DNA of 64,000 nucleotides. Source: Aquirufa antheringensis. GTDB lineage: Bacteria; Bacteroidota; Bacteroidia; Cytophagales; Spirosomataceae. Every line of letters begins with the position of its first letter. Within the stretch, counting starts at the first letter, position 1. The position numbers and the translations under genes are program-made. The stretch covers positions 558,001-622,000 of the forward strand of contig NZ_SEWZ01000003.1 of assembly GCF_004307425.1 (NCBI RefSeq). Reading direction: 5' to 3'. The notes under the pieces are model-generated. The model was not told the origin of the DNA. It ran no database searches and saw nothing but the letters and a program-made list of their open reading frames with translations. Of the stretch, positions 8,474-17,276 are shown in pieces.

Positions 8474-9339
8474 GCCTTCGGATGCGCTTGTAAGTAGATC
8501 GCTTTCATTTTCTCCATCGAGTTATGGGTATATACTTGCGTAGCTGCCAAATTCGCATGTCCTAATAACTCTTTGATGGCATTCAAATCCGCCCCTTTGT
8601 TCAAAAGGTGTGTCGCATAGGTGTGACGCAATACGTGTGGAGAAAGCTTCTCTAGTTGGCTATATTCTCCTAGATTTTTCTTGACTAAACGTTGTACAAA
8701 CATGGGGTACAGTGGTTCCCCTTTATCTGTGAGTAGTAAATGGGCGTGTTCTACGGTGCAAAAGCTGCGATACGTTGCTATTAAGTCAACAAGTAAGCCA
8801 GGAATAGGAATCATCCGTTCCTTATTTCGCTTTCCGATTACTCGAATTGTTTTAGCTGCTAGATTGACTTGATTGTTTTGCAGAGAAATCAATTCTGCCA
8901 GACGAATGCCTGTTCCGTAAAGTAAAAACAGGATAAGTTCGTCTCTCGCCTCGCTGAAATTCGTAGCGATTTTCCGGTTATTCACCAGGTTTTCCATCTC
9001 TGATTCCCGGACAAATTGGGGTATTTTCTTGGTGGTTTTGACCATCCGAATAGAGGTCATTGGATTTTCTGCTATTTTCCCCGTACGCAAAAGGTACTTA
9101 TAGAAGGTACGAAGTGTGGCCAATTTGCGGTTAATACTTCGGTTTTGGATAGAATCATCGGATAAGCTGATGAGCCATTTTCGAATGGTTAACGCTTGGA
9201 CTTGTGATAGCTCCGTAGAAGCGATGAAAGCGCTAAACTGTTCTAAGTCAGTGGAGTAGGAGGTAATTGTATGCGAACTGAGGCGCCTTTCGATGGACAG
9301 GTGGTCCAAAAAAAAATTGACTAATTCACGATTCATCAT
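8470..9339 (-). CDS. Tyrosine recombinase of the XerC/XerD type
   Basis: This is a site-specific recombinase expected to resolve chromosome dimers at dif. Its 289 residues are the typical Xer length. The N-terminal SAM-like DNA-binding domain is at about 1-85 and the catalytic domain follows, with the full set Arg146 (GTGIRLAEL), Lys170, His235-x-x-Arg238 (HVLRHTYATH), His261 (LLGHANL) and nucleophile Tyr270. It lies 37 bp downstream of rpsU on the same strand, a core-gene setting, so I read it as a housekeeping Xer rather than a mobile-element integrase. Whether it is XerC or XerD is not decided. Its stop overlaps the thrB stop (convergent). Confidence 0.9.
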   Translation of the reverse strand: MMNRELVNFFLDHLSIERRLSSHTITSYSTDLEQFSAFIASTELSQVQALTIRKWLISLSDDSIQNRSINRKLATLRTFYKYLLRTGKIAENPMTSIRMVKTTKKIPQFVRESEMENLVNNRKIATNFSEARDELILFLLYGTGIRLAELISLQNNQVNLAAKTIRVIGKRNKERMIPIPGLLVDLIATYRSFCTVEHAHLLLTDKGEPLYPMFVQRLVKKNLGEYSQLEKLSPHVLRHTYATHLLNKGADLNAIKELLGHANLAATQVYTHNSMEKMKAIYLQAHPKA

Positions 9340-9376
9340 CGAAATTAGTCAATTCCTTTAAAGAATGTATAGGAAA

Positions 9377-9571
9377 TTAGTTATTAATATTTCCGTAAGT
9401 GATTTGCTTGTAAGCAGCACGAATCATTTCTTTACGACGACCTACAGAAGGTTTTTCGAAAGCAGATCTTCTACGTAGTTCTTTTACTACACCTGTTTTT
9501 TCAAATTTCTTCTTGAAGCGCTTTAAAGCCTTATCAATTGATTCGTTCTCTTTTATCGAAATAATTAACAT
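9377..9571 (-). CDS. rpsU: 30S ribosomal protein bS21
   Basis: A 64-residue, strongly basic small-subunit protein. MLIISIKENESIDKALKRFK and the RRRSAFEKPS stretch are typical of Bacteroidota bS21. It is probably co-transcribed with the downstream xer gene. bS21 sits near the anti-Shine-Dalgarno region of 16S rRNA, consistent with the weak use of SD sites in this phylum. A strong promoter lies at 9602-9631. Confidence 0.97.
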   Translation of the reverse strand: MLIISIKENESIDKALKRFKKKFEKTGVVKELRRRSAFEKPSVGRRKEMIRAAYKQITYGNINN

Positions 9572-9601
9572 TTTCTTTTGTCTGTTTTTTTAAATTGTGT
9601 G

Positions 9602-9631
9602 CAAAGATAGTCATATTTTTTTGATGCGCAA
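9602..9631 (-). promoter_or_regulatory. Promoter of rpsU
   Basis: On the minus strand, TATCTTTG (9609-9602) is a perfect -7 element, with TTG at 9631-9629 as the -33, separated by 19 nt. The leader is about 25 nt. Confidence 0.7.
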
Positions 9632-9666
9632 TAGGTAAATCGATTATTTCAATGAATGTTTTTGCC

Positions 9667-9674
9667 TATTTTTG
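9667..9674 (+). promoter_or_regulatory. -7 promoter element of metG
   Basis: TATTTTTG matches TAnnTTTG and ends 22 bases before the metG start at 9697. It lies inside the longer open frame that begins at 9652, which argues against that upstream start. Confidence 0.65.
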
Positions 9675-9696
9675 TGCTTTCATTTTACCCAATTTT

Positions 9697-11727
9697 ATGT
9701 CAGACTTTTCACGGACTACCGTTACTGCAGCGTTAATTTATGCGAATGGACCTATTCACATCGGTCACTTGGCCGGATGTTATTTACCTGCAGATATCTA
9801 TGTGCGCTATTTGCGCTTGCAGAAAAAGGACGTGATTTTCGTGTCTGGAACAGATGAGCATGGCGTGCCTATTACCATTAAGGCTGCGAAAGAAGGGAAG
9901 ACACCTCAGCAAGTAGTCGATTATTATTATAAAGAAATCAAGGATTCGTTCGAGCAATTCGGCATTTCCTTTGATATATATGGAAGAACTTCTGATCCAG
10001 TACATCACGAAGTTTCTCAAGAGTTCTTTTTGAAATTATATAACGAAGGGAAATTTATCGAGGAAGTGACGGAGCAATTCTATGATGAAGAAGCGAAACA
10101 ATTCTTAGCGGATCGTTATATCACGGGCGATTGTCCTTCTTGTAAGCAGCCAGGCGCCTATGGCGATCAGTGTGAAAAGTGTGGAACGACGCTTTCTCCT
10201 ACGGAATTATTGAATCCTAAATCGGCTTTGAGTGGTTCTAAACCTGTTTTAAAGCCGACCAAAAACTGGTTTTTGCCTTTAGATCAATGGCAGCCAGAAT
10301 TAGAAAAATACATTAACTCACACCCTGAATGGAAGTCGAATGTGACGGGTCAGGTTAAATCTTGGTTGCAAGAAGGCTTGAAGCCTCGTGCGATGACGCG
10401 TGATTTGAACTGGGGTGTGCCTATTCCTTTGCCAGATACGGAAGGCAAAGTGCTTTATGTGTGGTTTGATGCTCCCATCGGATATATCTCGATGACAAAG
10501 CAATTAACGCCAGAATGGGAGACGTATTGGAAGGCAAAGGATAGCCGCATCGTGCATTTTATAGGGAAGGACAATATTGTGTTCCATTGTTTGATCTTCC
10601 CCGCCATGTGTATGGCGCACGGAGGTTATCAATTAGCGGATCAGGTGCCGGCGAATGAATTCATGAACCTGGAAGGGGATAAGATTTCTACCTCGCGTAA
10701 TTGGGCGGTTTGGTTACATGAATATTTAGTGGATTTCCCGGGCAAGCAGGACGTATTGCGGTATGCGTTGACGGCTTCCAGTCCAGAAACGAAAGATGCC
10801 GATTTTACGTGGGCTGATTTTCAGACCAAAAACAACTCCGAATTAGTCGCCATTTTAGGCAATTTCGTGAACCGTGCTTTTGTATTAATTGATAAAAACT
10901 TCGGTTCTGTAGTGCCTCCTAAGAGAGAAGGAGCCGGATTAGAAGCCGATTTGATGGCTGCGGTGGCTGAAATTCCAGCTAAACTAGCGGTAGCATTAGA
11001 AAATTATAAATTCCGCGATGCACTTGTGTTAGCGATGGAGATTGCTCGATTAGGTAATAAATACTTAGCGGAAGCGGAGCCTTGGAAAATCATGAAAGAA
11101 GATCCGGCGAAGGCTGGAACGGTATTGAATTATGCGGTGCAATTAGTGGCTCAAGCAAGTATTGCCTTAGAGCCATTCATTCCGTTTAGTGCACAGAAAT
11201 TGCGTACTGCGCTAGGTATGGAGAGCTTTGAGTGGTCAAGTATTGGTGATTTTGAGGTGATTGCTGCAGGGACAACCTTAAAAAATCCGGGCTTGTTATT
11301 CGAGAAAATAGAAGATGAAGCGGTTCAAAAGCAGGTAGATAAATTAGTTCAAACGAAAGCGCAGATGGAATTAGCGACTAAAACAGTGCCAGCTCTTAAA
11401 GAGACGGTGGCTTTTGATGATTTTGCCAAAATGGATATTCGCATCGGTGAAATTGTTGCGGCAGAGAAGATGGAGAAGAGTAAGAAGTTGTTAAAGCTTC
11501 AAGTGAATGATGGTTTTGTGAATAGAACGATTTTGTCTGGTATTGCAGAGCATTTCGCACCAGAAGATCTCGTAGGTAAGCAGGTGACCTTTTTAGCAAA
11601 TCTAGCGCCGCGTAAAATGATGGGAATTGAGAGTGAGGGGATGATTTTGATGGCAGAAGATGCAGACGGAAGTCTGGCATTAGTACAACCTAACAAACAA
11701 ATTTGGAATGGAGGGACTGTTAATTAG
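9697..11727 (+). CDS. metG: Methionyl-tRNA synthetase with C-terminal tRNA-binding domain
   Basis: This class I synthetase charges initiator and elongator tRNA-Met. From the start chosen here it has 676 residues. It carries HIGH at 21-24, a four-cysteine zinc knuckle (C146, C149, C159, C162), a KMSKS-type loop written KISTS at 329-333, the anticodon-binding helical domain, and a C-terminal EMAP/Trbp111-like tRNA-binding domain from about 574 ([18 protein letters not shown]). The open frame extends 15 codons upstream to 9652, but a -7 element lies in that extension. A hairpin terminator follows at 11761. Confidence 0.97.
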   Translation: MSDFSRTTVTAALIYANGPIHIGHLAGCYLPADIYVRYLRLQKKDVIFVSGTDEHGVPITIKAAKEGKTPQQVVDYYYKEIKDSFEQFGISFDIYGRTSDPVHHEVSQEFFLKLYNEGKFIEEVTEQFYDEEAKQFLADRYITGDCPSCKQPGAYGDQCEKCGTTLSPTELLNPKSALSGSKPVLKPTKNWFLPLDQWQPELEKYINSHPEWKSNVTGQVKSWLQEGLKPRAMTRDLNWGVPIPLPDTEGKVLYVWFDAPIGYISMTKQLTPEWETYWKAKDSRIVHFIGKDNIVFHCLIFPAMCMAHGGYQLADQVPANEFMNLEGDKISTSRNWAVWLHEYLVDFPGKQDVLRYALTASSPETKDADFTWADFQTKNNSELVAILGNFVNRAFVLIDKNFGSVVPPKREGAGLEADLMAAVAEIPAKLAVALENYKFRDALVLAMEIARLGNKYLAEAEPWKIMKEDPAKAGTVLNYAVQLVAQASIALEPFIPFSAQKLRTALGMESFEWSSIGDFEVIAAGTTLKNPGLLFEKIEDEAVQKQVDKLVQTKAQMELATKTVPALKETVAFDDFAKMDIRIGEIVAAEKMEKSKKLLKLQVNDGFVNRTILSGIAEHFAPEDLVGKQVTFLANLAPRKMMGIESEGMILMAEDADGSLALVQPNKQIWNGGTVN

Positions 11728-11760
11728 GTCCTCATTTTCAGGGTGGTATAAAATAAAAAT

Positions 11761-11785
11761 AAGGTCAGAAGAAACTTCTGGCCTT
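11761..11785 (+). terminator. Hairpin terminator after metG (first hairpin of a tandem pair)
   Basis: AAGGTCAGAAG and CTTCTGGCCTT form an 11-bp stem with one G-T pair and a 3-nt AAA loop. It is A-rich on the left and T-rich on the right (ATTTGTTT), so it could act in both directions. Confidence 0.7.
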
Positions 11786-11794
11786 ATTTGTTTA

Positions 11795-11821
11795 ACCTCT
11801 AAACCTATTTAACTATGAAAA
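11795..11821 (+). repeat. 27-nt direct repeat, copy 1, ending in ATGAAAA
   Basis: Identical over 27 bases to 11916-11942 (core CCTCTAAACCTATTTAAC followed by TATGAAAA), with copies 121 bp apart. Each copy stands just after a hairpin terminator. The ATG opens a 9-codon frame (MKIYTNIML) that ends at 11844. Confidence 0.85.
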
Positions 11822-11880
11822 TTTATACAAATATAATGCTTTAGTGGATATTTTATAAGTTTAGTGCAAAAAAAATAAAA

Positions 11881-11909
11881 AAAAGGTGAAGTTAAAAACT
11901 TCACCTTTT
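11881..11909 (+). terminator. Strong bidirectional hairpin terminator (second of the pair)
   Basis: AAAAGGTGAAGTT pairs perfectly over 13 bp with its complement at 11897-11909 around an AAA loop, flanked by A-runs on the left and T-runs on the right. On the minus strand it would end the transcript of the 152-aa gene at 11958-12416. Confidence 0.8.
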
Positions 11910-11915
11910 TTGATT

Positions 11916-11942
11916 ACCTCTAAACCTATTTAACTATGAAAA
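11916..11942 (+). repeat. 27-nt direct repeat, copy 2, ending in ATGAAAA
   Basis: Second identical copy of the box at 11795-11821. Its ATG opens a 10-codon frame (MKTTNNLLIT) ending at 11968, which overlaps the stop of the convergent 152-aa gene. Confidence 0.85.
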
Positions 11943-11957
11943 CTACTAACAATCTAC

Positions 11958-12416
11958 TTATAACATAACAATCAAGTGCTCTTGCTGTTCTGAGCTGTTA
12001 TCAAAATTAGTATCGATAACGGGTTCAGTGCCTACAATTGACCACACTAGGTTGATCTTTTTAGCTGTTTGATTAATTTCTTTGATCCAGTTTAACGTCT
12101 TGGTGTCTGAAAAATTTTGACCTTGCTCAGAAATAGTTTTGATGGTTTGATTGAAAACCACTTTTTCTGACTCAGAAGCTTTTAAGAACTCTGTTTTGTT
12201 ATTTTGGAAATCTTCTAAAATCGATATAGTCAAACTCGCAGCGCTTGCACTCTTCAGTTGAGCGTCTTTGCGAATCAACGAGGTGATCACTTCTGATAAT
12301 GTTTCTGTTTTTACTGATAAATCGTTTGAACGATTAAATGAACGTGCTTCTTCTCCTGCAACCGCAACTAGGTTTAATCCAATTAAACAGCTAGCTAATA
12401 ATAATGTCTTCTTCAT
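11958..12416 (-). CDS. Small secreted protein of unknown function (152 aa)
   Basis: I do not recognise this family. The N-terminus MKKTLLLASCLIGLNLVAVA is a signal peptide, probably cleaved before GEEARSF, leaving about 132 residues. These are mostly polar and likely helical, with no cysteines in the mature part and no known motif. It is probably periplasmic or secreted. Downstream, on its own strand, is the strong hairpin at 11881-11909. Upstream is a 248-bp AT-rich spacer without a clear TAnnTTTG element near the start. A longer plus-strand open frame (12268-12693) overlaps it but looks spurious. Confidence 0.75.
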   Translation of the reverse strand: MKKTLLLASCLIGLNLVAVAGEEARSFNRSNDLSVKTETLSEVITSLIRKDAQLKSASAASLTISILEDFQNNKTEFLKASESEKVVFNQTIKTISEQGQNFSDTKTLNWIKEINQTAKKINLVWSIVGTEPVIDTNFDNSSEQQEHLIVML

Positions 12417-12664
12417 ATTTTTGTTATATTTATTATCTAAATCAACGATGCAAAATTATTGCATTTTTTTAATATGTCAAAACTTTATTTTAGTCTATTT
12501 TGTGTGTTATTTTTCAGTATATTCCGAATTTGAATTCAAAATCAGAATATTTAGTATAATTTATGAAGTATTGCAGAATAATATTTGGCTTATTATTTTA
12601 AATCGTTTGATTAATTCTTATTTAAAAATTACGGAAAAATTCAAAGATTCTTTAAAAAGTACAA
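12417..12664. other. AT-rich intergenic spacer without recognised genes
   Basis: These 248 bases are very AT-rich. The reading frame that crosses them on the plus strand is low-complexity (Phe, Ile, Asn-rich) and has no homology I recognise. I see no RNA gene or strong hairpin. Confidence 0.6.
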
Positions 12665-13225
12665 TTATTGGTTGTATTTGTTCATTGTTTTAGTGAGTCC
12701 TTCAACGCAGAATGTTTCTATTATCTCCGCGGTTTTGTCCAAAATGAAGGGGATTGTCTCTAATTCGGCTTCAGAAAAGTTACTTAAGACATAATCAGCC
12801 TGCCTTCCTTTGGCAAAATCGCTACCAATTCCCATACGCAAACGAGGGTATTCTGTGCCTCCTAGAACGCCTTCGATACTTTTAAGGCCATTGTGCCCGC
12901 CAGATGATCCTTTGGGCTTAAGACGCAAGGTATCGAATGGGATAGCTAAGTCATCCACTAATACGAGCATGTTCTCTTTTTCAATCTTATAATAGGAGAG
13001 CCAGTAATTAACCGCCTTACCGCTCAGGTTCATGAATGTCGTGGGTTTGATCAGGTATATCGTGTGTCCTTTTAATTTATAAGAAGCAACGGAGGCTAAT
13101 CGATCGGTTTTGAAGTTGAGGTCCTTTTGTTTGGCCAAAAAATCCACCGCCATAAATCCAATATTATGGCGTGTAAATAAATATTGCGGGCCTATGTTGC
13201 CCAATCCAACGATTAAAAAGTTCAT
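12665..13225 (-). CDS. pth: Peptidyl-tRNA hydrolase
   Basis: It releases tRNA from peptidyl-tRNA that drops off the ribosome. From the start at 13225 (MNFLIVGLGNIGPQY) it has 186 residues, the usual Pth length. The longer frame to 13258 adds 11 residues before the conserved N-terminus and is rejected. The catalytic His20 (TRHNIGF), the Asn of FMNLSG and the Asp of VLVDDLAIP are present, as is GSSGGHNGLKS. It is divergent from the SDR gene. Confidence 0.95.
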   Translation of the reverse strand: MNFLIVGLGNIGPQYLFTRHNIGFMAVDFLAKQKDLNFKTDRLASVASYKLKGHTIYLIKPTTFMNLSGKAVNYWLSYYKIEKENMLVLVDDLAIPFDTLRLKPKGSSGGHNGLKSIEGVLGGTEYPRLRMGIGSDFAKGRQADYVLSNFSEAELETIPFILDKTAEIIETFCVEGLTKTMNKYNQ

Positions 13226-13283
13226 AGGGTATTGAATTTGGATACAAATTACGCTCAAATTTTTTAGAACACCTCTTTGCGCT

Positions 13284-13291
13284 TACCTTCG
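13284..13291 (+). promoter_or_regulatory. Possible -7 element of the SDR gene
   Basis: TACCTTCG differs from TAnnTTTG by one base and lies 16 bases before the start at 13308. Confidence 0.4.
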
Positions 13292-13307
13292 CATTAAATT
13301 AATTCCT

Positions 13308-14057
13308 ATGAAAAAAATCGCCTGCATCACGGGTGCGAGTTCCGGAATCGGTCGCGCCACTGCTCAATCCTTAGCTAAAGAAGGTTTTCAATTAATCCTT
13401 TGTGGTAGAAGAAAGGAACGTTTAGAGGAGCTGCAGGCTAGTTTATCGGTTCATTCGACGCTGTTAACGTTCGATGTGAGCGTCCAATCTGCGGTTATTC
13501 AAGCGTTTGAATCTCTTCCAGCTGAATGGAAAAATATCGATGTCTTGGTAAATAATGCGGGTAATGCACATGGTATGTCTGCTATTCAAGATGGAGATGT
13601 AGCTGATTGGGATGCGATGATGGCCTCTAATGTGACAGGTTTATTATATGTGTCTAAGGAAGTGATCAAAGGAATGGTCGAAAGAAAATCGGGTCATATC
13701 ATTAATTTGTCTTCTATTGCAGGAAAGCAAACATATCCGAATGGGAATGTGTATTGTGCCTCCAAAGCGGCAGTAGAGGCCTTATCAGCGGGGATGCGCC
13801 AGGATTTAAACCCGTTTGGGATTAAAGTTTCGAATGTGGCTCCAGGGGCAGTTGCTACCGAATTTTCCGAGGTTCGCTTTAAAGGAGATCAAGCAAAAGC
13901 AGAGGCGGTATATGCCGGATACGAACCTTTAGTCGCGGAAGATGTGGCAGAATTAATTCGTTATATCGTCGCAGCTCCAGCGCACGTCAATATTGCAGAC
14001 GTGACTATTTTGCCGACAGCGCAAGCGTCGGCTTTTCAGATACTTCGTAAAAATTAA
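13308..14057 (+). CDS. Short-chain dehydrogenase/reductase (YdfG-like)
   Basis: A classical SDR of 249 residues. The NAD(P) motif TGASSGIG is at 8-15, NNAG at 82-85, catalytic Ser136 (NLSSIAG), and Tyr149-x-x-x-Lys153 (YCASK). Arginines after the second strand (GRRKER) suggest NADP(H) preference. The C-terminal half (SNVAPGAVATEFS) resembles YdfG, the NADP-dependent 3-hydroxy acid dehydrogenase group, but the substrate is not certain. The stop overlaps the convergent rlmB stop by 4 bp. Confidence 0.88.
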   Translation: MKKIACITGASSGIGRATAQSLAKEGFQLILCGRRKERLEELQASLSVHSTLLTFDVSVQSAVIQAFESLPAEWKNIDVLVNNAGNAHGMSAIQDGDVADWDAMMASNVTGLLYVSKEVIKGMVERKSGHIINLSSIAGKQTYPNGNVYCASKAAVEALSAGMRQDLNPFGIKVSNVAPGAVATEFSEVRFKGDQAKAEAVYAGYEPLVAEDVAELIRYIVAAPAHVNIADVTILPTAQASAFQILRKN

Positions 14058-14848
14058 ATAGAACGTTGGCGAACGGTCTCAAAAATGATGACACCCGCTG
14101 CAACTGATACGTTTAAGGATCCTACTTGACCTGCTTGAGGGATTTTAGCGATCTCATCTGATTTGCGGATGATTTCGACTGTGATTCCATCTTCTTCTGA
14201 TCCCATAATGATGGCGATCGGGTCCTTGTAGTCTATTTCGTAGATCGTGCTTTTGGCTTTCTCTGTACAAGCTACCACGCGCAAGCCCGAATTTTGCAAG
14301 AAGTCAATCGTTTGGATTAAGCTGTCTTCCTTACATACGGGAATAAAGTTCAACGCTCCAGAGGATGTTTTCATCGCGTCTGCGTTGATTTGAGCGGCTC
14401 CACGAGAGGGTAAAACAATGGCGTGAACACCCGCGCATTCTGCTGTACGTGCGATAGCACCGAAGTTTCTTACATCTGTAACGCGGTCCAAAATCAAAAT
14501 AAAGGGTATTTCGCCTTTCTCAAAGGTGTCTGCAATGACATTCTCTAATTTTGCATAGTGAATGGCAGAAACGAAAGCGATGGCTCCTTGGTGATTTTTC
14601 CGTGTAATGCGGTTTAATTTTTCCAAAGGTACCTTTTGTACTTGAATGCCTTTTTCTTTGGCTAAATCAAGGATTTCAGTGTTTCCTAGTTCTCTTTGGA
14701 CTAATAAACGATCAATTTCTTTCCCAGAACGAAGCGTTTCTAAAACAGATTGCACCCCAAACACAAACTCTTTATTGTCTGTTACAGGAGCTGTAAAATG
14801 TCTAAATGGTCTCTTAAATGGGGGTCTTGATGCGTTTTCTTCTGACAC
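14054..14848 (-). CDS. rlmB: 23S rRNA (guanosine-2'-O)-methyltransferase of the RlmB/SpoU family
   Basis: This is an SPOUT methyltransferase expected to modify the ribose of G2251 in 23S rRNA. Of its 264 residues, the N-terminal substrate-binding domain (FVFGVQSVLETLRSGKEIDRLLVQ) precedes the SpoU fold. SpoU motifs are ILDRVTDVRNFGAIARTAEC, IMGSEEDGI and IPQAGQVGSLNVSVAAGVIIFE. Convergent with the SDR gene (4-bp overlap); upstream it shares a 90-bp divergent region with a methyltransferase gene. Confidence 0.92.
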   Translation of the reverse strand: MSEENASRPPFKRPFRHFTAPVTDNKEFVFGVQSVLETLRSGKEIDRLLVQRELGNTEILDLAKEKGIQVQKVPLEKLNRITRKNHQGAIAFVSAIHYAKLENVIADTFEKGEIPFILILDRVTDVRNFGAIARTAECAGVHAIVLPSRGAAQINADAMKTSSGALNFIPVCKEDSLIQTIDFLQNSGLRVVACTEKAKSTIYEIDYKDPIAIIMGSEEDGITVEIIRKSDEIAKIPQAGQVGSLNVSVAAGVIIFETVRQRSI

Positions 14849-14912
14849 GATGTTGCTTGAAATTTTGCACGAAGGTCGACATTTTTTTTAACATTTCAGC
14901 TAGATAATTCCT

Positions 14913-14920
14913 TACCTTTG
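14913..14920 (+). promoter_or_regulatory. -7 promoter element of the methyltransferase pair
   Basis: TACCTTTG, a perfect TAnnTTTG, ends 18 bases before the ATG at 14939. It also shows that the in-frame TTG at 14918 is not the real start. Confidence 0.65.
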
Positions 14921-14938
14921 TCTCTTAACTTTATTAGA

Positions 14939-15709
14939 ATGTATAAAACTACCGAAATCGCTTCCTCTGATATTCCTTCAGATAATCCCGTTCACCAACG
15001 TTTATTGTATCCTTATATCCACGTCAGCCAATTACTTTCTGGCAATGTATTAGAGATTGGATGCGGCACAGGACGTGGTGTGGGTGTATTAGCTGACGCG
15101 GTAAGTGACTATACGGGAGTAGATAAGAACACAGAATTGATGGAGAGTTTATCGAAGACTTATCCTAAGTTCAAGTTCATCGATATGTTCTTACCTCCAT
15201 TGAAAGATTTGCCTTCGAATCATTTCGATTATGTGGTGACTTTTCAAGTGATTGAGCACATCGAAAACGATGATTTCTTCTTAGCGGAAGCGGCTCGCGT
15301 GTTAAAGCCGGGCGGTAAATTGTATTTAACGACCGTGAATAGGAAATTCTCCTTAACCCGCAATCCATGGCACGTACGCGAATATTTGGCGCCAGAATTA
15401 CGCGACTTGATGAAGAAACACTTCTCTGAGGTTATTACGGAAGGGGTGCACGGAAATCAAAAAGTGATGGATTACTATGAGGAAAATAAGGTAGCAGTCA
15501 AGAAAATCACGCGTTTCGATATTTTCAACTTACAATATAAATTACCAAGAACTTGGTTACAGGTACCTTATGATATCGCGAATCGCATGAGTCGCTTATC
15601 GATGTCTAAGTCGAATAATTCACTGGTTTCATCGATTCAGGTGGATGATTATTTCCTTAGCCAGGATCCTGATCATTCATTGGACTTCTTCTACACAGGG
15701 ATTAAATAA
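14939..15709 (+). CDS. Class I SAM-dependent methyltransferase
   Basis: A 256-residue Rossmann-fold methyltransferase. Motif I is NVLEIGCGTGRGVGVL and the Asp of motif II is in YTGVDKNTE, with the Methyltransf_11 signature FQVIEHIENDDFFLAEAARVLKPGGKL. The C-terminal part (ITRFDIFNLQYKLPRTW) is not one I can tie to a substrate. Its stop overlaps the start of the next methyltransferase as TAATG, so the two are translationally coupled. Confidence 0.88.
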   Translation: MYKTTEIASSDIPSDNPVHQRLLYPYIHVSQLLSGNVLEIGCGTGRGVGVLADAVSDYTGVDKNTELMESLSKTYPKFKFIDMFLPPLKDLPSNHFDYVVTFQVIEHIENDDFFLAEAARVLKPGGKLYLTTVNRKFSLTRNPWHVREYLAPELRDLMKKHFSEVITEGVHGNQKVMDYYEENKVAVKKITRFDIFNLQYKLPRTWLQVPYDIANRMSRLSMSKSNNSLVSSIQVDDYFLSQDPDHSLDFFYTGIK

Positions 15710-16347
15710 TGGAATTCATTGACGAAGGAATAGAGGAATATGCACGCCTGCACACGGAGCCAGAAAATGACTTGTTAAAGGAGTTAGTTCGGGAGACGCA
15801 CGCGATGGTGTTGCAGCCTCGGATGCTTTCTGGTCATTTGCAGGGGCGTTTTTTGTCTTTCATTGCCAAAGTTTATCAACCTTCTCTCATCCTCGAAATA
15901 GGGACATATACCGGTTATTCTGCCCTTTGTATGGCGGAAGGTTTAAAAGCAGGTGGTCGTTTGATTACGATTGATGTGAATGAAGAGTTAGAGACGTTTA
16001 CGCGTTCATTCTTTGATCGTTCTCCTTATAAGGAGCAAATTGATTACCGTATCGCGGATGCCGCTCACGAAATTCCTGCTATTGAAGGCCCTATCGATAT
16101 GGTATTTATCGATGCGGATAAGCGTAATTATGCGCTGTATTTTGATCTTGTTATCGACAAAATGCGTCCAGGAGGACTTATTTTAGTGGATAATGTGCTG
16201 TGGAGCGGTAAAATTATTGAGGAAGCGGCTAAAGACAAATCGACACAAGCTTTGCGTGATTTCAATACCAAAGTGGCGAATGATCCACGTGTAGAGCCTT
16301 TACTACTTCCTATCCGGGATGGATTATTCCTTCTGCGGGTTATCTAA
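15709..16347 (+). CDS. O-methyltransferase (caffeoyl-CoA OMT / TrmR-like family)
   Basis: Its 212 residues match the Methyltransf_3 family: ILEIGTYTGYSALCMAEGL, DMVFIDADKRNYALYFD, and GGLILVDNVLWSGKI with the metal ligands Asp and Asn. Bacterial members include TrmR, which methylates 5-hydroxyuridine at the tRNA wobble position, so that is one possible role; small-molecule catechol methylation is another. Coupled to the preceding methyltransferase. The 3' end overlaps the convergent lytic transglycosylase gene by 24 bp. Confidence 0.87.
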   Translation: MEFIDEGIEEYARLHTEPENDLLKELVRETHAMVLQPRMLSGHLQGRFLSFIAKVYQPSLILEIGTYTGYSALCMAEGLKAGGRLITIDVNEELETFTRSFFDRSPYKEQIDYRIADAAHEIPAIEGPIDMVFIDADKRNYALYFDLVIDKMRPGGLILVDNVLWSGKIIEEAAKDKSTQALRDFNTKVANDPRVEPLLLPIRDGLFLLRVI

Positions 16348-17244
16348 CTTCTTTTTAGGCGGTAACAGAAAATCGTCTGGCTGTAAAATCTCAGGGATTT
16401 GGATAGAGTTATCAAAGAAGGTAACTGTGGATGGGTGATAAATAATGTAATTCTTATCGCTAGGCACGTAATCGTTCAATATCCATGGATTGTATTTCTT
16501 CAAATCATCGAAGCTGACATTTAGCTCATCCGCAATTTCATACAGGTTTTTGCCGCAGGAATTATCGTAACAAATTAGTTTAGACTGGTTAATTGGTTGA
16601 ATACCAAGAGAATCATCTTTTTTGAATTCATCTGCCCAGAATTTTTGGTAAGCTAAAAAACGCAGCACATACCAATCCGTACTTGAATCCACCTGAATGT
16701 CCGATTTTCCCACCCAATCCATCACATAGGACGTTTTCTTCGCCGTTCCTAAACCTACTCGGTAGGAGAGAAGTGTTCCTACCCAGTTATTCAATACTCG
16801 ATTATTGCGGGTGAAATAGTTCGCAGCGCCTTTTGTGGCCTCAATAATGTGCTTTCGTTCATCCACATTTGCATTTACTTTCATTCCCACATCTGTCGCA
16901 GTACCTGATTTGAATTGCCAATATCCCACAGCTTGCGAGCTCGAAACTGCGATCGGATTTAATCCACTTTCCTGAACCGAAAGGTATTTGAACTCATTGG
17001 GAATGCCTGCTGATTGTAATAAAGGCTCCATGACAGGAAAATAGAAGCGCATTTTTTCCTTCATACTCTCCACAAATTTCTTGCTGCTGCCTAAGCGCTT
17101 TTGCTCTGTTTCGAGGATGGATTTAGCAGAAGGATGAATGAATACCTTTACGTTTCCGATCAAAAGTGAGTCGGGAAACGAGGTTTTGGCAAAAACCGGT
17201 AAACAGATTAAAAGTATTAATAAAAGTATCCAAAGGGATTTCAT
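16324..17244 (-). CDS. Lytic transglycosylase with C-terminal LysM-like region (MltD-type)
   Basis: A periplasmic enzyme that cleaves peptidoglycan glycan strands. The signal peptide is at 1-19 (MKSLWILLLILLICLPVFA). The SLT domain is at about 70-200, with catalytic Glu92 in LSVQESGLNP and the family motif AVGYWQFKSGTA. A LysM-like segment follows at about 225-270 (NLYEIADELNVSFDDLKKYNPWI). Its 306 residues and domain order fit the Bacteroidota MltD group. It is divergent from the DUF3109 gene. Confidence 0.92.
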   Translation of the reverse strand: MKSLWILLLILLICLPVFAKTSFPDSLLIGNVKVFIHPSAKSILETEQKRLGSSKKFVESMKEKMRFYFPVMEPLLQSAGIPNEFKYLSVQESGLNPIAVSSSQAVGYWQFKSGTATDVGMKVNANVDERKHIIEATKGAANYFTRNNRVLNNWVGTLLSYRVGLGTAKKTSYVMDWVGKSDIQVDSSTDWYVLRFLAYQKFWADEFKKDDSLGIQPINQSKLICYDNSCGKNLYEIADELNVSFDDLKKYNPWILNDYVPSDKNYIIYHPSTVTFFDNSIQIPEILQPDDFLLPPKKKLDNPQKE

Positions 17245-17276
17245 AGTGTAAAATTACCTATATAAACTATAATATG

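Noticed and set aside
8470-9339. Possible integrase of a mobile element
   Set aside because: The tyrosine recombinase has Xer length and sits behind rpsU among core genes; there are no att repeats, cargo or composition change.
12268-12693. A 141-residue plus-strand frame
   Set aside because: It overlaps the signal-peptide gene on the other strand and an AT-rich spacer, is rich in Phe, Ile and Asn, and has no motif.
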